DNA of 64,000 nucleotides from Amycolatopsis sulphurea (GTDB lineage: Bacteria; Actinomycetota; Actinomycetes; Mycobacteriales; Pseudonocardiaceae), in contig NZ_PDJK01000002.1 of NCBI RefSeq assembly GCF_002564045.1, forward strand, positions 2,790,001 through 2,854,000, read 5' to 3'. Positions within the stretch are counted from its first letter, which is position 1, and each line of letters starts with the position of its first letter. This document shows positions 49,677 to 58,157 of the stretch, one piece after another. The notes beneath the pieces were generated by a model. The model made no database searches, was not told where the DNA came from, and was given only the letters and a program-made list of their open reading frames with translations. A program made the position numbers and the translations under genes.

Positions 49677-51824
49677 TCAATGCCCCGTGTACTTCGGATC
49701 CTCCGGCGGCAATTGTGCGATCGGCTGGTCGCCCAGAATGTTCTTCATCGCCCCGAACCAGGTCTGTGCCGGGGTCACACCACCGAACATGTTGGCGTTG
49801 CTACCGCAGGTGGTGACATTGCCGACGCCGTTGAAACACAAGCCGCCGCTGCCGGTGGTGCGGAAGACCATGGCTGCGCCGGCCAATTGCGGAGTGCCGG
49901 CGACGAAGGTGGCCGAGCCGTTGTTCTGTGAGGTTCCCGTCTTGCCGATCATCGGGCGGTCCCAGCCCACTGCGGCGGCCGCCTTCGCCGAAGTGCCGCC
50001 GGGCTGGTCGTCCTTGCTCATGCCGATCGCGAGGGTGTTCGCGAGGCCTTCCGGGACGACCTGCTCGCATGCTTCTTCCTTGACCGGCACGGTCTTCCCG
50101 TCGCGGCCGGTCAAGGATGCCAGTGGCGTCGGTGGACACCAGACGCCGCCGCTGAGCAGGGTCGCCGCCACGTTGCCGAGTTCCAGCCCGCTGGTCGGGC
50201 TGAAGCCGAGGGTGAACGCGCCGTAACCGGGGGTCTTGTCGGTCGGCCCGTACGCCTTCGACTGCGGCACGCTCTTCGGGTCCTTCGGATCCACCTCGGC
50301 ACCGTTGGTGTCGCTGGCCATTGTGTTGCGCATGCCCAGCTTGGTCGCCATGTCGATGACCGGTCCGGTGCCGCCGAGCCGGTCTTCCAGTCCGACGAAC
50401 GCGGTGTTCGGCGAAGTCGCCAGTGCCTCCTGCAGCGAACTCGAACCGGGGGAGTTCTTGCTCGCGTTGCTCACACAGTACCACTTGGAGTTCAGCGGCG
50501 GCCCGGTCGGCGGGCAATGTGAGCCACCACCGGTGAACACGTGTGAGGTGTAACTGCTGCCTACCGGGATGTTGCTGTAAATCCCGGCGATGCCCTGGTT
50601 CAGCACCGCCGCCGAGGTGAAGATCTTGTAGCTCGATCCCGCGCCACCGGTGTTGTAGACCCCGGAGGGCAGTGCGAAGGTCGTCTGCCCCTGATCCTGG
50701 TCGATGCCGTAATCCCGGTTGGCCGCCAGCGCGACCACCTCGTGCCGGTCCTTTCCGGGTTTGACCAGCGAAAGCGTGTTCGCCACATTCTTCTGTGTCT
50801 TGGACACCTGGGTCTCCGCGGAGACCTTGGCCTCGTGGTTGGCCTTTTCGTCCAGCGTGGTCTTGATCGTGTACCCGCCGGTGTAGAGCTGGTCCTTCGA
50901 CATTCCCGATTTGATCAGGTAATCCTCGACGTATTGGCAGAAGAACCCGTTCTCCGGCCCGGCGCCGGTGCAGTTCGCCGAGGGCTTGGCCGGGGTGTCC
51001 GGGGTCACGCCGAGTGGTTCGGCCTTGAACCGGTCCGCGTCCGCCTTGGCCAGCTTCTGGTTGCTGACCATTCGGTCGAGCACCAGGTTGCGCCGCTTGG
51101 TGGCCTTGTCCGGGTGGTTCCACGGGTCGTTGACGATCGGGTTGTTCACCAGCCCGGCCAGCAGCGCGGCCTGCGGCACGGTGAGCTTCTCCGGCGTGGT
51201 GTCGAAGTAGGCGTGCGCGGCGGCCCCGATGCCGTAGATCTGCCGGGAGAACTCGACCACGTTGAGGTAGCCGGTGAGGATCTGGTCCTTCGACAGCTTC
51301 GTCTCGAGGTTGATCGCGATGCGGGCCTCTTTGAGCTTGCGCGAGAGGCTCTGCTCGCGCGCTGTGTCCTGGCCCGCCTTGTCGTCGCGGTAGACGACGT
51401 TGATCAGGTAGTTCTTCACGTACTGCTGGGTGATCGTGGACGCGCCCTGCGTGTCACCGCCCGCGGTGTTGGACACCGCGGCACGCAGCGTGCGGGCCCA
51501 GTTCACGCCGTGATGCTCGTAGAACGCCTTGTCCTCCGCGGACAGCAGCGCCCAGCGCAGGGAGTCGTTGATCTCATTGGGTGCGACCGGGATGCGGTAC
51601 TGCTTGTACAGCGTCGCGATCGGCTTGCCCCCGGAGTCGGTGACCGTCGTCACCAAGGGTGGCGGCACGTCGGCAAGATTGGACGAAGTCTGCTCGACTG
51701 TCTCGCTTGCCTGGTTCGAGATCACGCCGGCGGCGCCCACCACCGGGAAGAGGATTCCCGCGGTCAGCACCCCCGCGAGCAGGCAGAGGCCGAGGAGCTT
51801 GAACAAACCGTCCCTTTTGCGCAC
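49677..51824 (-). CDS. ponA2: Bifunctional penicillin-binding protein, PonA2-like
   Basis: A 715-residue class A PBP that polymerises and cross-links peptidoglycan. A short cytoplasmic tail and membrane segment (about 7-33) lead to a GT51 domain with SAEDKAFYEHHGVNW and QGASTITQQYVKNYL, then a transpeptidase domain with SSYK (nucleophile Ser), SPN and GKTGTSQ. The chain ends soon after the transpeptidase fold, with no PASTA domain, unlike mycobacterial PonA2. GTG 51824 lies exactly 7 nt after TACCCT and is preferred as a leaderless start. It is divergent from the WhiB4-like gene. Confidence 0.93.
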   Translation of the reverse strand: MRKRDGLFKLLGLCLLAGVLTAGILFPVVGAAGVISNQASETVEQTSSNLADVPPPLVTTVTDSGGKPIATLYKQYRIPVAPNEINDSLRWALLSAEDKAFYEHHGVNWARTLRAAVSNTAGGDTQGASTITQQYVKNYLINVVYRDDKAGQDTAREQSLSRKLKEARIAINLETKLSKDQILTGYLNVVEFSRQIYGIGAAAHAYFDTTPEKLTVPQAALLAGLVNNPIVNDPWNHPDKATKRRNLVLDRMVSNQKLAKADADRFKAEPLGVTPDTPAKPSANCTGAGPENGFFCQYVEDYLIKSGMSKDQLYTGGYTIKTTLDEKANHEAKVSAETQVSKTQKNVANTLSLVKPGKDRHEVVALAANRDYGIDQDQGQTTFALPSGVYNTGGAGSSYKIFTSAAVLNQGIAGIYSNIPVGSSYTSHVFTGGGSHCPPTGPPLNSKWYCVSNASKNSPGSSSLQEALATSPNTAFVGLEDRLGGTGPVIDMATKLGMRNTMASDTNGAEVDPKDPKSVPQSKAYGPTDKTPGYGAFTLGFSPTSGLELGNVAATLLSGGVWCPPTPLASLTGRDGKTVPVKEEACEQVVPEGLANTLAIGMSKDDQPGGTSAKAAAAVGWDRPMIGKTGTSQNNGSATFVAGTPQLAGAAMVFRTTGSGGLCFNGVGNVTTCGSNANMFGGVTPAQTWFGAMKNILGDQPIAQLPPEDPKYTGH

Positions 51825-51954
51825 AGGGGCCAGGGTACTGAAGGCCCGTGGCGGTTTCGTGACCTCACACCCGCTACTGGCCGGTAAGCAGGGCAAACCG
51901 GGCGTCATTCGGGTGTGATCCGGTCGGGTACGGGAAGAGAATTCAAGTTTGGGC

Positions 51955-51984
51955 TTGGCGAAGGGAACCGTCGCCCCCTACAGT
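51955..51984 (+). promoter_or_regulatory. Candidate promoter of the WhiB4-like gene
   Basis: TTGGCG (51955-51960) and TACAGT (51979-51984) are 18 nt apart, close to the actinobacterial housekeeping pattern. Transcription would start near 51991, giving a leader of about 180 nt. No other gene lies between 51825 and 52174. Confidence 0.5.
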
Positions 51985-52174
51985 CCGTCAACGTCTCACG
52001 TACATGCCGACAGACGGACCAGCACGGGTGGGAGCCGTGGTGGTCCGGACGGCGGCAGCGGCACCGGGGAGGTGCCGTCACCGACGTGCGGCGCAGTGGG
52101 AAAACGCTCGCGGGGGTGGGAGCGGGGAGCTTCGCCTTCGCTGGTGCCATACACCAGATGAGGGAGCTGGGGGT

Positions 52175-52468
52175 ATGCAGACCAAAGAGTCGAGCTGGCG
52201 GGTCAACGCTTCGTGCCGGGACGCCGATCCGGATGGATTGTTCGTCCGCGGCGCGGAGCAGAACCGGGCCAAATCCGTGTGCATGGGCTGTCCGGTCCGC
52301 ACGGAATGCCTGGGGGAAGCGCTCGATGGCCGGATCAATTTCGGCGTCTGGGGCGGCATGACGGAACGGGAACGGCGGGCATTGCTGCGCCGTCGCCCGG
52401 ACGTCGAAAGCTGGACCGGACTGCTCGAAGCGGCCAAACGGGACGCGCTCGCCGCCGCGGCGGGCTAG
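52175..52468 (+). CDS. whiB4: WhiB-family iron-sulfur regulator, WhiB4/WblA-like
   Basis: A 97-residue WhiB-like protein. Four Cys hold the [4Fe-4S] cluster: C14, C36, C39 and C45, with the CxxC in VCMGCPVRTECL. The turn FGVWGGM and basic RERRALLRRR C-terminus for DNA binding follow. The sequence and the neighbourhood (ponA2, two ArsA-like ATPases) match mycobacterial WhiB4, a redox-sensing regulator, and Streptomyces WblA. ATG 52175 follows GGGAGCTGGGGG. A terminator hairpin separates it from the convergent ATPase gene. Confidence 0.93.
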   Translation: MQTKESSWRVNASCRDADPDGLFVRGAEQNRAKSVCMGCPVRTECLGEALDGRINFGVWGGMTERERRALLRRRPDVESWTGLLEAAKRDALAAAAG

Positions 52469-52486
52469 CCGCGCGTTGCCGGCCTA

Positions 52487-52522
52487 CTCGGATCCCCGTC
52501 GCACCCGCGGCGGGGATCCGAG
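52487..52522. terminator. Bidirectional hairpin between convergent genes
   Basis: CTCGGATCCCCG (52487-52498) pairs with CGGGGATCCGAG (52511-52522), a perfect 12-bp stem with a 12-nt loop, between the whiB4-like and ArsA-like stops. TTGT follows on the plus strand. Confidence 0.75.
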
Positions 52523-52546
52523 TTGTGCGCGGTAACCGAGCGTGCG

Positions 52547-53662
52547 TTACGCCGTCGTGCCCAGTGTCGTGCCGATGTCGCGTAGGCCTGCCAGGTCGTG
52601 CACGTCGCCGGCGAGGGCGGGCACCTGGACCAGCGGCACCTCCGGATGCGCGCGGGTGAACCGGGCGAGCAGCCGGTTCTCGCGCTCGGCCAGAGCCACG
52701 CGATCCGCGTGCAGGCGCAGTACGGCCTCGGCGAGTGGGGCGTTGTGCACCGATTCCGCCGCGGTCAGCGCTTCCGTCGCGGACAGCGGCGCGAGCACCG
52801 GATGCGTGCGGTTGGCCACCAGCCCGGCCAGCGGCATCGCCTCACCGGCGAGGCGCTCCACGAAGTAGGAGGCCTCGCGCAGCGCGTCCGGCTCCGGCGC
52901 GGCGACCACCAGGAACGACGTCCCGGACGAGCGCAGCAGCTCGGCGGTCTTGCGGGCGCGCTCGCGGAACCCGCCGAACATGCTGTCGAAGGCCTGCATG
53001 AACGCCGAGGCGTCGGCCAGCAGCTGGCCGCCGATGATCGTGGACACCGCCTTCGCGAACATCGAGAACCCGGCACTGACCACCTTGCGCAGCCCCCAGC
53101 CGCCGGCCTTGGCCGGTCCGGTGAGCAGCCGGATCATCCGGCCGTCGAGTGCGGTGGACAACCGGGTCGGCGCGTCCAGGAAGTCGAGCGCGGACCGGCT
53201 CGGCGGCGTGTCGACGATGATCAGGTCCCACTCGTCGGTGGCCGCGAGCTGGCCCAGCTTCTCCATCGCCATGTACTCCTGCGTCCCGGAGAACGAGGTG
53301 GAAATGGTCTGGTAGAAGGGGTTCTGCAGCAGCTGCTCGGCGCGTTCCGGGCCGGCGTGCACGCGCACCATGTCGTCGAAGGTGCGCCGCATGTCGAGCA
53401 TCATCGCCCACAGCTCGCCCTTCGGCTCGAAGCCTTCGACCTGCACCTGTTTCGGGTGATTGCCCAGCTCCCGCAGGCCGAGTGCCTGCGCCAGCCGCCG
53501 GGCCGGATCGATGGTCAGCACCACCGTCTGCCGTCCGCGTTCGGCCGCACGCAGGGCCAGCGCCGCGGCGGTGGTGGTCTTGCCGACCCCGCCGGACCCG
53601 CAGCACACGATCACCCGGCTTGCCGGGTCGTCGAGCAGGGCGTCCACCTCCAGTTCCGGCAT
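52547..53662 (-). CDS. ArsA-like (GET3/anion-transporting) ATPase, second subunit
   Basis: A 371-residue deviant-Walker ATPase. Walker A is CGSGGVGKTTTAAAL with the signature Lys; switch II is LIIVDTPPSRSALDFLDAP; VLTIDPARRLAQAL and an amphipathic central region follow. It pairs with the ATPase upstream, whose stop shares one base with its ATG (TGATG). In mycobacteria the paralogous pair lies next to whiB4 and has been linked to envelope protein handling and drug tolerance (recall). Arsenite-binding Cys motifs are not seen, so arsenic export is unlikely. Confidence 0.9.
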   Translation of the reverse strand: MPELEVDALLDDPASRVIVCCGSGGVGKTTTAAALALRAAERGRQTVVLTIDPARRLAQALGLRELGNHPKQVQVEGFEPKGELWAMMLDMRRTFDDMVRVHAGPERAEQLLQNPFYQTISTSFSGTQEYMAMEKLGQLAATDEWDLIIVDTPPSRSALDFLDAPTRLSTALDGRMIRLLTGPAKAGGWGLRKVVSAGFSMFAKAVSTIIGGQLLADASAFMQAFDSMFGGFRERARKTAELLRSSGTSFLVVAAPEPDALREASYFVERLAGEAMPLAGLVANRTHPVLAPLSATEALTAAESVHNAPLAEAVLRLHADRVALAERENRLLARFTRAHPEVPLVQVPALAGDVHDLAGLRDIGTTLGTTA

Positions 53663-54666
53663 CAGCGCACCCCCTGTTCCTGCAAGGCATCGGCGAGTTC
53701 GTAGAGCGCGGCGACGTCGATCCCGTCGGTCAGATCCGGCAGCTCCAGCGTCGGCAGATCGGCCTCCGTGAGCTGCTCGCGGGCCCGCTGCTCGGCGGCC
53801 ACCCGCACGGCGTGCTCCACGGTCTCCTCGACGAGCGCGTCCAGCGTCTCCTCCGGCAGGTTCAAGCCGGCCGACGCGAGCCCGGACCGCACCCGCACCG
53901 CGTCCACCCGGCCGTCCGCGGCCGCGGTCACGGAACGGGCCGGCAGCCGCGGCGGGCGGACCCGGTTGACCAGTACCGCACCCGGGCGGAGATCGGCGCC
54001 GTCCAGCTCGGCCACCGCTTCCACGGCCTCCCGGACCGGCATCTCCTCCAGCAGTGTGGTCAGGTGCACCGCGGTCTCCCCGGAGTGCAGCAGCCGGACG
54101 ACGCCGTCGGCCTGGCCGCGGATCGGGCCGGTCTTGGCGAGATCGGTGAGGGCCTTGGTGACGTCGAGGAACTTCACCACGCGACCGGTCGGCGGAGAGT
54201 CCACCACCACCGCGTCGTAGCTGTGCCGGCCGTCGGATTCGGTGCGGCCGACGCACTCCTTGATCTTCCCGGTGAGCAGGACGTCCCGCAGCCCCGGAGC
54301 GAGCGTGGTGGCGAACTCGATCGCACCCATCCGGCGCAGCGTGCGGCCGGCGAAACCCAGGTTGTAGAACATCTCGAAGTATTCGAGAAGCGCCGCTTCC
54401 ACGTCGATGTGCAGCGCCCGCAGCTCGCCGCCGCCGGGGACCGCGGCGATGCGCTGTTCCGCGTACGGCAGAGGTTCGGTGTCGAACAGCTGTGCGATGC
54501 CCTGCCTGCCCTCGACCTCGATCAGCAGCACCCGGCGGCCGTCCCTGGCCAGCGCGAGGCCCAGCGCCGCGGCGAGCGTGGTCTTGCCGGTGCCGCCCTT
54601 CCCGGTGACGAAATGCAGCCGGGCCCGGGTGAGCTCATCGGTCCAGCCGGCGGGGAGTGTGGTCAC
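53662..54666 (-). CDS. ArsA-like (GET3/anion-transporting) ATPase, first subunit
   Basis: A 334-residue partner ATPase. Walker A is TGKGGTGKTTLAAALGLAL; switch II is VVVDSPPTGRVVKFLD; RVLLIEVEGRQGIAQLF and ALVEETVEHAVR are typical of the family. The chain is shorter than Get3 and likely acts as a heterodimer with the next gene product. It is first in its operon, 22 bp downstream of a small membrane protein gene on the same strand. Confidence 0.9.
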   Translation of the reverse strand: MTTLPAGWTDELTRARLHFVTGKGGTGKTTLAAALGLALARDGRRVLLIEVEGRQGIAQLFDTEPLPYAEQRIAAVPGGGELRALHIDVEAALLEYFEMFYNLGFAGRTLRRMGAIEFATTLAPGLRDVLLTGKIKECVGRTESDGRHSYDAVVVDSPPTGRVVKFLDVTKALTDLAKTGPIRGQADGVVRLLHSGETAVHLTTLLEEMPVREAVEAVAELDGADLRPGAVLVNRVRPPRLPARSVTAAADGRVDAVRVRSGLASAGLNLPEETLDALVEETVEHAVRVAAEQRAREQLTEADLPTLELPDLTDGIDVAALYELADALQEQGVR

Positions 54667-54688
54667 ACTGTCAACAGTAAACCGGCGT

Positions 54689-54937
54689 TCAGCTGGCCAG
54701 CATCATGACGCCGACCGCAGCCACGACCGCCGCGACGAGGCTCCAGGTCACCACGCCCGGCAGCACGGTAAGGGTGAGCACGGCCACCACGACCAGCGCG
54801 GTGGCGGTCACCGTCCCGGCGATCGCGACCCGGCCCGAGTCGTTCACGCGATCGCGGCTCTTCGCCATGATCGCGAGCGTCAACGGCAGCCCCGCTACCG
54901 CGAGCGCCACCGTCGCGATGATCCGCCAGGTCTCCAC
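54689..54937 (-). CDS. Small two-segment membrane protein
   Basis: 82 residues with three hydrophobic stretches (IIATVALAVAGLPLTLAIMA, VAIAGTVTATALVVVAVLTL, VVTWSLVAAVVAAVGVMMLA) separated by the charged loop KSRDRVNDSGR. It lies 22 bp before the ArsA-like pair on the same strand and is probably in their operon, perhaps as a membrane anchor or substrate (inference). No family recognised. Confidence 0.75.
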   Translation of the reverse strand: METWRIIATVALAVAGLPLTLAIMAKSRDRVNDSGRVAIAGTVTATALVVVAVLTLTVLPGVVTWSLVAAVVAAVGVMMLAS

Positions 54938-55108
54938 GGCACCACGCTAGCGACCCTTTGCTCGGCCCGTCCGGCCCGTGCCCGGATCGAGGCGAATGTG
55001 AGGTGGCCCACACCGGCCACGATCCGTCACCCGTTCACCTGGTCGGGTGGCCGGCTTCGACGGCGGCGGTCCGGACCGGGCTTGCCCGTTTGGTTACGCT
55101 CCCGGGTC

Positions 55109-55270
55109 ATGAGCGCGACCAAATGGGAGTACGCCACCATCCCGCTGCTGATCCACGCGACGAAACAGATCCTCGACCAGTGGGGCGAGGACGGTTGGGA
55201 GCTGGTCACCGTGCTGCCCAACTCGAGCGGCGAACAGCACGTCGCCTACCTCAAGCGGCCGAAGAGCTGA
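55109..55270 (+). CDS. DUF4177 small protein
   Basis: 53 residues: KWEYATIPLLIHATKQILDQ, then WGEDGWELVTVLPNSSGEQH and VAYLKRPKS, the compact DUF4177 pattern (WEYxxxP ... LNxxGxEGWELV). ATG 55109 is 8 nt after TACGCT and probably leaderless. The RidA gene begins 10 bp downstream, so they form one unit. Function unknown; the arrangement matches the equivalent mycobacterial region as far as I recall. Confidence 0.85.
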   Translation: MSATKWEYATIPLLIHATKQILDQWGEDGWELVTVLPNSSGEQHVAYLKRPKS

Positions 55271-55280
55271 GGGGGCGGCT

Positions 55281-55736
55281 GTGACCTGGAGCGAACGGCT
55301 CGCCGAACTCGGTCTCGAACTGCCCGGAGTCGCCGCACCGCTGGCCGCTTACGTGCCGGCCGTGCGTAGTGGCTCGCACGTCTACACCTCCGGCCAGCTG
55401 CCGTTCGTGGACGGCGTGCTCGCCGCGACCGGCAAGGTCGGCGCGGAGGTCAGCCCCGAGGAAGCCAAGGGGCACGCCCGGATCGCGGCCCTCAACGCGC
55501 TGGCCGCGGTGCACGCGCTGGTCGGCATCGATTCGGTGACCCGGATCGTCAAGGTGGTCGGCTTCGTCGCGTCCGCGGACGGCTTCACCGGCCAGCCCGC
55601 GGTGGTCAACGGCGCCTCCGAACTGTTCGGCGAGGTGTTCGGCGACGCCGGGGTGCACGCGCGTTCCGCGGTCGGTGTCGCGGAACTCCCGATCGGGTCG
55701 CCGGTGGAGGTCGAACTGATCGTGGAGGTGCAGTGA
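55281..55736 (+). CDS. RidA family enamine/imine deaminase
   Basis: A 151-residue member of the YjgF/YER057c/UK114 group that hydrolyses reactive enamines made by PLP dehydratases. Seen: YVPAVRSGSHVYTSGQLPFV near the N-terminus, LNALAAVHALVGIDSVTRIV, and ARSAVGVAELPIGSPVEVEL. The catalytic Arg of canonical RidA is probably the one in HARSAVGVAELP. GTG 55281 follows GAGGGGGCGG. The next gene starts on its stop codon. Confidence 0.92.
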   Translation: MTWSERLAELGLELPGVAAPLAAYVPAVRSGSHVYTSGQLPFVDGVLAATGKVGAEVSPEEAKGHARIAALNALAAVHALVGIDSVTRIVKVVGFVASADGFTGQPAVVNGASELFGEVFGDAGVHARSAVGVAELPIGSPVEVELIVEVQ

Positions 55737-56368
55737 TGGACCCCGATATAGAACAGTCTCTGCACGAACTGCTGCTCCGCCTGGCCGGCCGGACACCCGA
55801 CCAGCTCCTGTGGCGGTTCCGGGACTGGCTCGGCGAGGGCGCCATGGGCACCCTCGCGCGGACCCTGCCCAGGTCTTTGCTCAAGCACAGGATCGATCTG
55901 GACCAGACGGAGTACCGGCTGCTCGTGGCCGGTCTGATCCCGCACGGCGCGGACTGGCACCAGGTGAGTTCCACCCTGGGGGTAGACGACGTCGCCGAGA
56001 CCCGGTACACATTCACGCGGAGTGCACCCGAATGGGTGAACTCGGTCGATTCCGTGTCCGTGCTGCTCCACGCGACCCTGCGTGGGCGCCCGGACGTGGG
56101 GGAAGTGCGGCAGAGCTGGCGGCGCCTGGGTGGCGCGGCCGGCGAGGACGGGGCCAAGCGGGTCCTGCTGGTCACCGCGACCGCGGGCCGGCCGAGGCTC
56201 ACCGGGGAACTGCAGCGGGTTCTGCGGGTCCTGGGTGACGAGGAGCCCAGCGTCGAGGTCCTTCCGCCGCGGTTCGACCCTCCCGGGTACCACCGGGCCG
56301 CGCTCGCCGAAGCCGAGCTGGTCTGCGTCGGCGCCGCGGGTGCCGGTCATCGACTAGTCGCCGCGTAA
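55736..56368 (+). CDS. Conserved hypothetical protein, family not recognised
   Basis: 210 residues, soluble. The N-terminus is acidic and helical (DIEQSLHELLLRLAGRTPDQ), followed by a basic segment and VDDVAETRYTFTRSAPEWV. The C-terminal half (about 140-205) alternates strands and helices: RVLLVTATAGRPRLTGELQR, VEVLPPRFDPPGYHRAALAE, ELVCVGAAGAG. ATG 55736 shares one base with the ridA stop, so it is translationally coupled to RidA. Nothing shows catalytic residues. It may be linked functionally to RidA or to the next protein. Confidence 0.78.
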   Translation: MDPDIEQSLHELLLRLAGRTPDQLLWRFRDWLGEGAMGTLARTLPRSLLKHRIDLDQTEYRLLVAGLIPHGADWHQVSSTLGVDDVAETRYTFTRSAPEWVNSVDSVSVLLHATLRGRPDVGEVRQSWRRLGGAAGEDGAKRVLLVTATAGRPRLTGELQRVLRVLGDEEPSVEVLPPRFDPPGYHRAALAEAELVCVGAAGAGHRLVAA

Positions 56369-56405
56369 CGCTCGAGCCGCCAGGCGAGCTGGGAGGAGCA
56401 GAGCA

Positions 56406-57545
56406 ATGGTGGAGGTTCACGACGGCCCGCCGATGGACGGGTTCTCGGTGCCCCTGCGTCTGCACAACTTGTTGCTGGCTGTGGCGGGCCGCATCGATGA
56501 CAGCGCGCTCACCGAGGCCCGCGAGCTGATCGCCCGCGCGCACATCGACGAGGCCGTGGAACTCACGACGGGCACGTTGATCGCGGGCCGGATCCCGGTG
56601 ACCTCGAACGAGCAGACCGAGCTTGCGCTCGTGCTGGAAATGAGCCGGTCGGACGCGACGCTGGCCAACGACCTGCTGGTCGAGGACGCGGAGCCGTTGC
56701 AGACGCACCGGTTCACCGGTGATCACCAGCCCGAGTTCGGTCTCGCCGAGGCACTCGACCGGACCCTCCAGGTGCTGCCGGACGTCCGTTCGGTGCACGC
56801 GGTGTGGCGCAACACCCCGGCCGGCAGCGTGCCGGGCGCGCTGCCGCAACGTGTGGTGCTGGTGGAACTGGGCCCGGAGGGCAACCCGCCCGCCGTCGCC
56901 TTCCGCGTGGACACCGCGTTGCGGCGGGCGGGCATCCGCTCGGTGGTCGAGGTGAGCGGGCCCGGCGTCCCGAAGTCCGACTACCACCAGGCCGCAGGCG
57001 CCGTCGCGACTCCGGTGTGGGTCACCGGCAGCACGCACTCGGCCCCGGATTACCGCCCGGAACCGAGCACCCCGCCGCGGGCGCCGGTGTCCCCGCCGCC
57101 GGTAGCCGAACCGGTGGCGGAAACGCCGAGCAGGCACGGCATCCGCCCGGCCGCGGAAGCGTCCGTCCCGCCGGCCCCCATCGCCCCGGTGGTGCCGATC
57201 GTGCAGAACCCGCCGCCCGCCGAGCCCGACCGCCCGGCCGTGCGCCCGGAGACCCGCGCCGAGCGCACCTCGGACCTGACCTCGGCCGAGGTCGCCCAGC
57301 TGCGGCAGGCACTGGCCGAGGACCCGGAAAAGGGCCGCGAGATCGCAGCCGGCAAGCCGAGCATGCACGAGGTCGTGGAGCTGCCCGCGCTGGACCTGGA
57401 CGACCCCAGCCTCTCCGAACGGGATCGCGCCCTGCTCCGGGAACTCCACGAGGAACTGGCCGAACGCGAACGAGCCGAAGCCGCCCGTCTGCGCCTCAAC
57501 GGCGCATCCCGCTCCGGCGGCGACCAGCGGTGGTCGGGTTCCTGA
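56406..57545 (+). CDS. Hypothetical protein with disordered Pro-rich linker and coiled-coil end
   Basis: 379 residues with no signal peptide or membrane segment. Residues 1-205 look folded (FSVPLRLHNLLLAVAGRIDD, IPVTSNEQTELALVLEMSRS, VAFRVDTALRRAGIRSVVEV). A Pro-rich linker (about 218-285) follows, then a charged helical end (LSERDRALLRELHEELAERE). GGGAGGAGC precedes ATG 56406. It is 37 bp after the previous unknown gene, likely in one operon with DUF4177 and ridA. No family recognised. Confidence 0.78.
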   Translation: MVEVHDGPPMDGFSVPLRLHNLLLAVAGRIDDSALTEARELIARAHIDEAVELTTGTLIAGRIPVTSNEQTELALVLEMSRSDATLANDLLVEDAEPLQTHRFTGDHQPEFGLAEALDRTLQVLPDVRSVHAVWRNTPAGSVPGALPQRVVLVELGPEGNPPAVAFRVDTALRRAGIRSVVEVSGPGVPKSDYHQAAGAVATPVWVTGSTHSAPDYRPEPSTPPRAPVSPPPVAEPVAETPSRHGIRPAAEASVPPAPIAPVVPIVQNPPPAEPDRPAVRPETRAERTSDLTSAEVAQLRQALAEDPEKGREIAAGKPSMHEVVELPALDLDDPSLSERDRALLRELHEELAERERAEAARLRLNGASRSGGDQRWSGS

Positions 57546-58157
57546 GCCGTCGGTTGCAGGCTGAACCGGCTGTTGCGCGTTCGGCCTGAACTTGGGTCTT
57601 TGCGCGTGTTTCAAGGTTGGAAGCTGGATGGCGGACCAGGGTGCGGAGTCTCGGCGATCGGCGTGGGTCCCGGCTGTGAGCAGACGATCGTGCGGCACGA
57701 GTTCGCCTAGCTTCCGTTTCCAATGCTGTGAAGAGGCCCTTCAAAGCATTGGTCTGGACGGGGCGCGTCAGCCGAGGGCGCGGCCATTCGGGTGTTTGGG
57801 TACCGCACCCCCGTGATGGCGGCTGGCAGTGGTCGCGTTTCCTTGCCCTTGCCCTTGCCCTTGCCCTTGCCCTTGCCCTTGCCCTTGCCCGTGCCCGTGC
57901 CCGTGCCCGTGCCCGTGCCCGTGCCCGTGCCCGTGCCCGTGCCCGTGCCCGTGCCTGCTGCTCGCGATCCTGCCTGCGGCCCGCGACCCCGCCTGCTGCC
58001 GGTGGCCTGTGACCCCATGACCCTGCCTGCAGCCCGTGGCCTGTGGCTCGTTCGGTCCGCAGGCCGGTGTGGGCCGCCCGGCCGTTTGTCCGGTGCCGGG
58101 CCGTGATGTGCGTCTGGTGGTCGGCGTTCCGTACTGGTTGCGAGGTATGTTGCCCGG
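57546..58157. other. Intergenic region with hexamer array
   Basis: No gene seen. A decayed palindrome GCTGTGAAGAGGCCCTTCAA lies at about 57724. The hexamer array at 57842-57955 is followed by about 100 bp of loosely similar CCTGCC/CCCGTGG-rich sequence. The NUDIX gene promoter (TATGTT at 58145-58150) is at the end. Confidence 0.75.
57842..57955 (+). repeat. Hexanucleotide tandem array (CTTGCC)8(CGTGCC)11
   Basis: Nineteen perfect 6-bp units over 114 bp. The first eight are CTTGCC and the last eleven CGTGCC, with a single T-to-G change at the junction. The block structure suggests slippage-driven expansion of each variant. Long open frames through it are artefacts of period 6. Confidence 0.93.

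Noticed and set aside
57842..57955. Possible CRISPR array
   Set aside because: Units are 6 bp with no spacers; no cas genes are present anywhere in the window.
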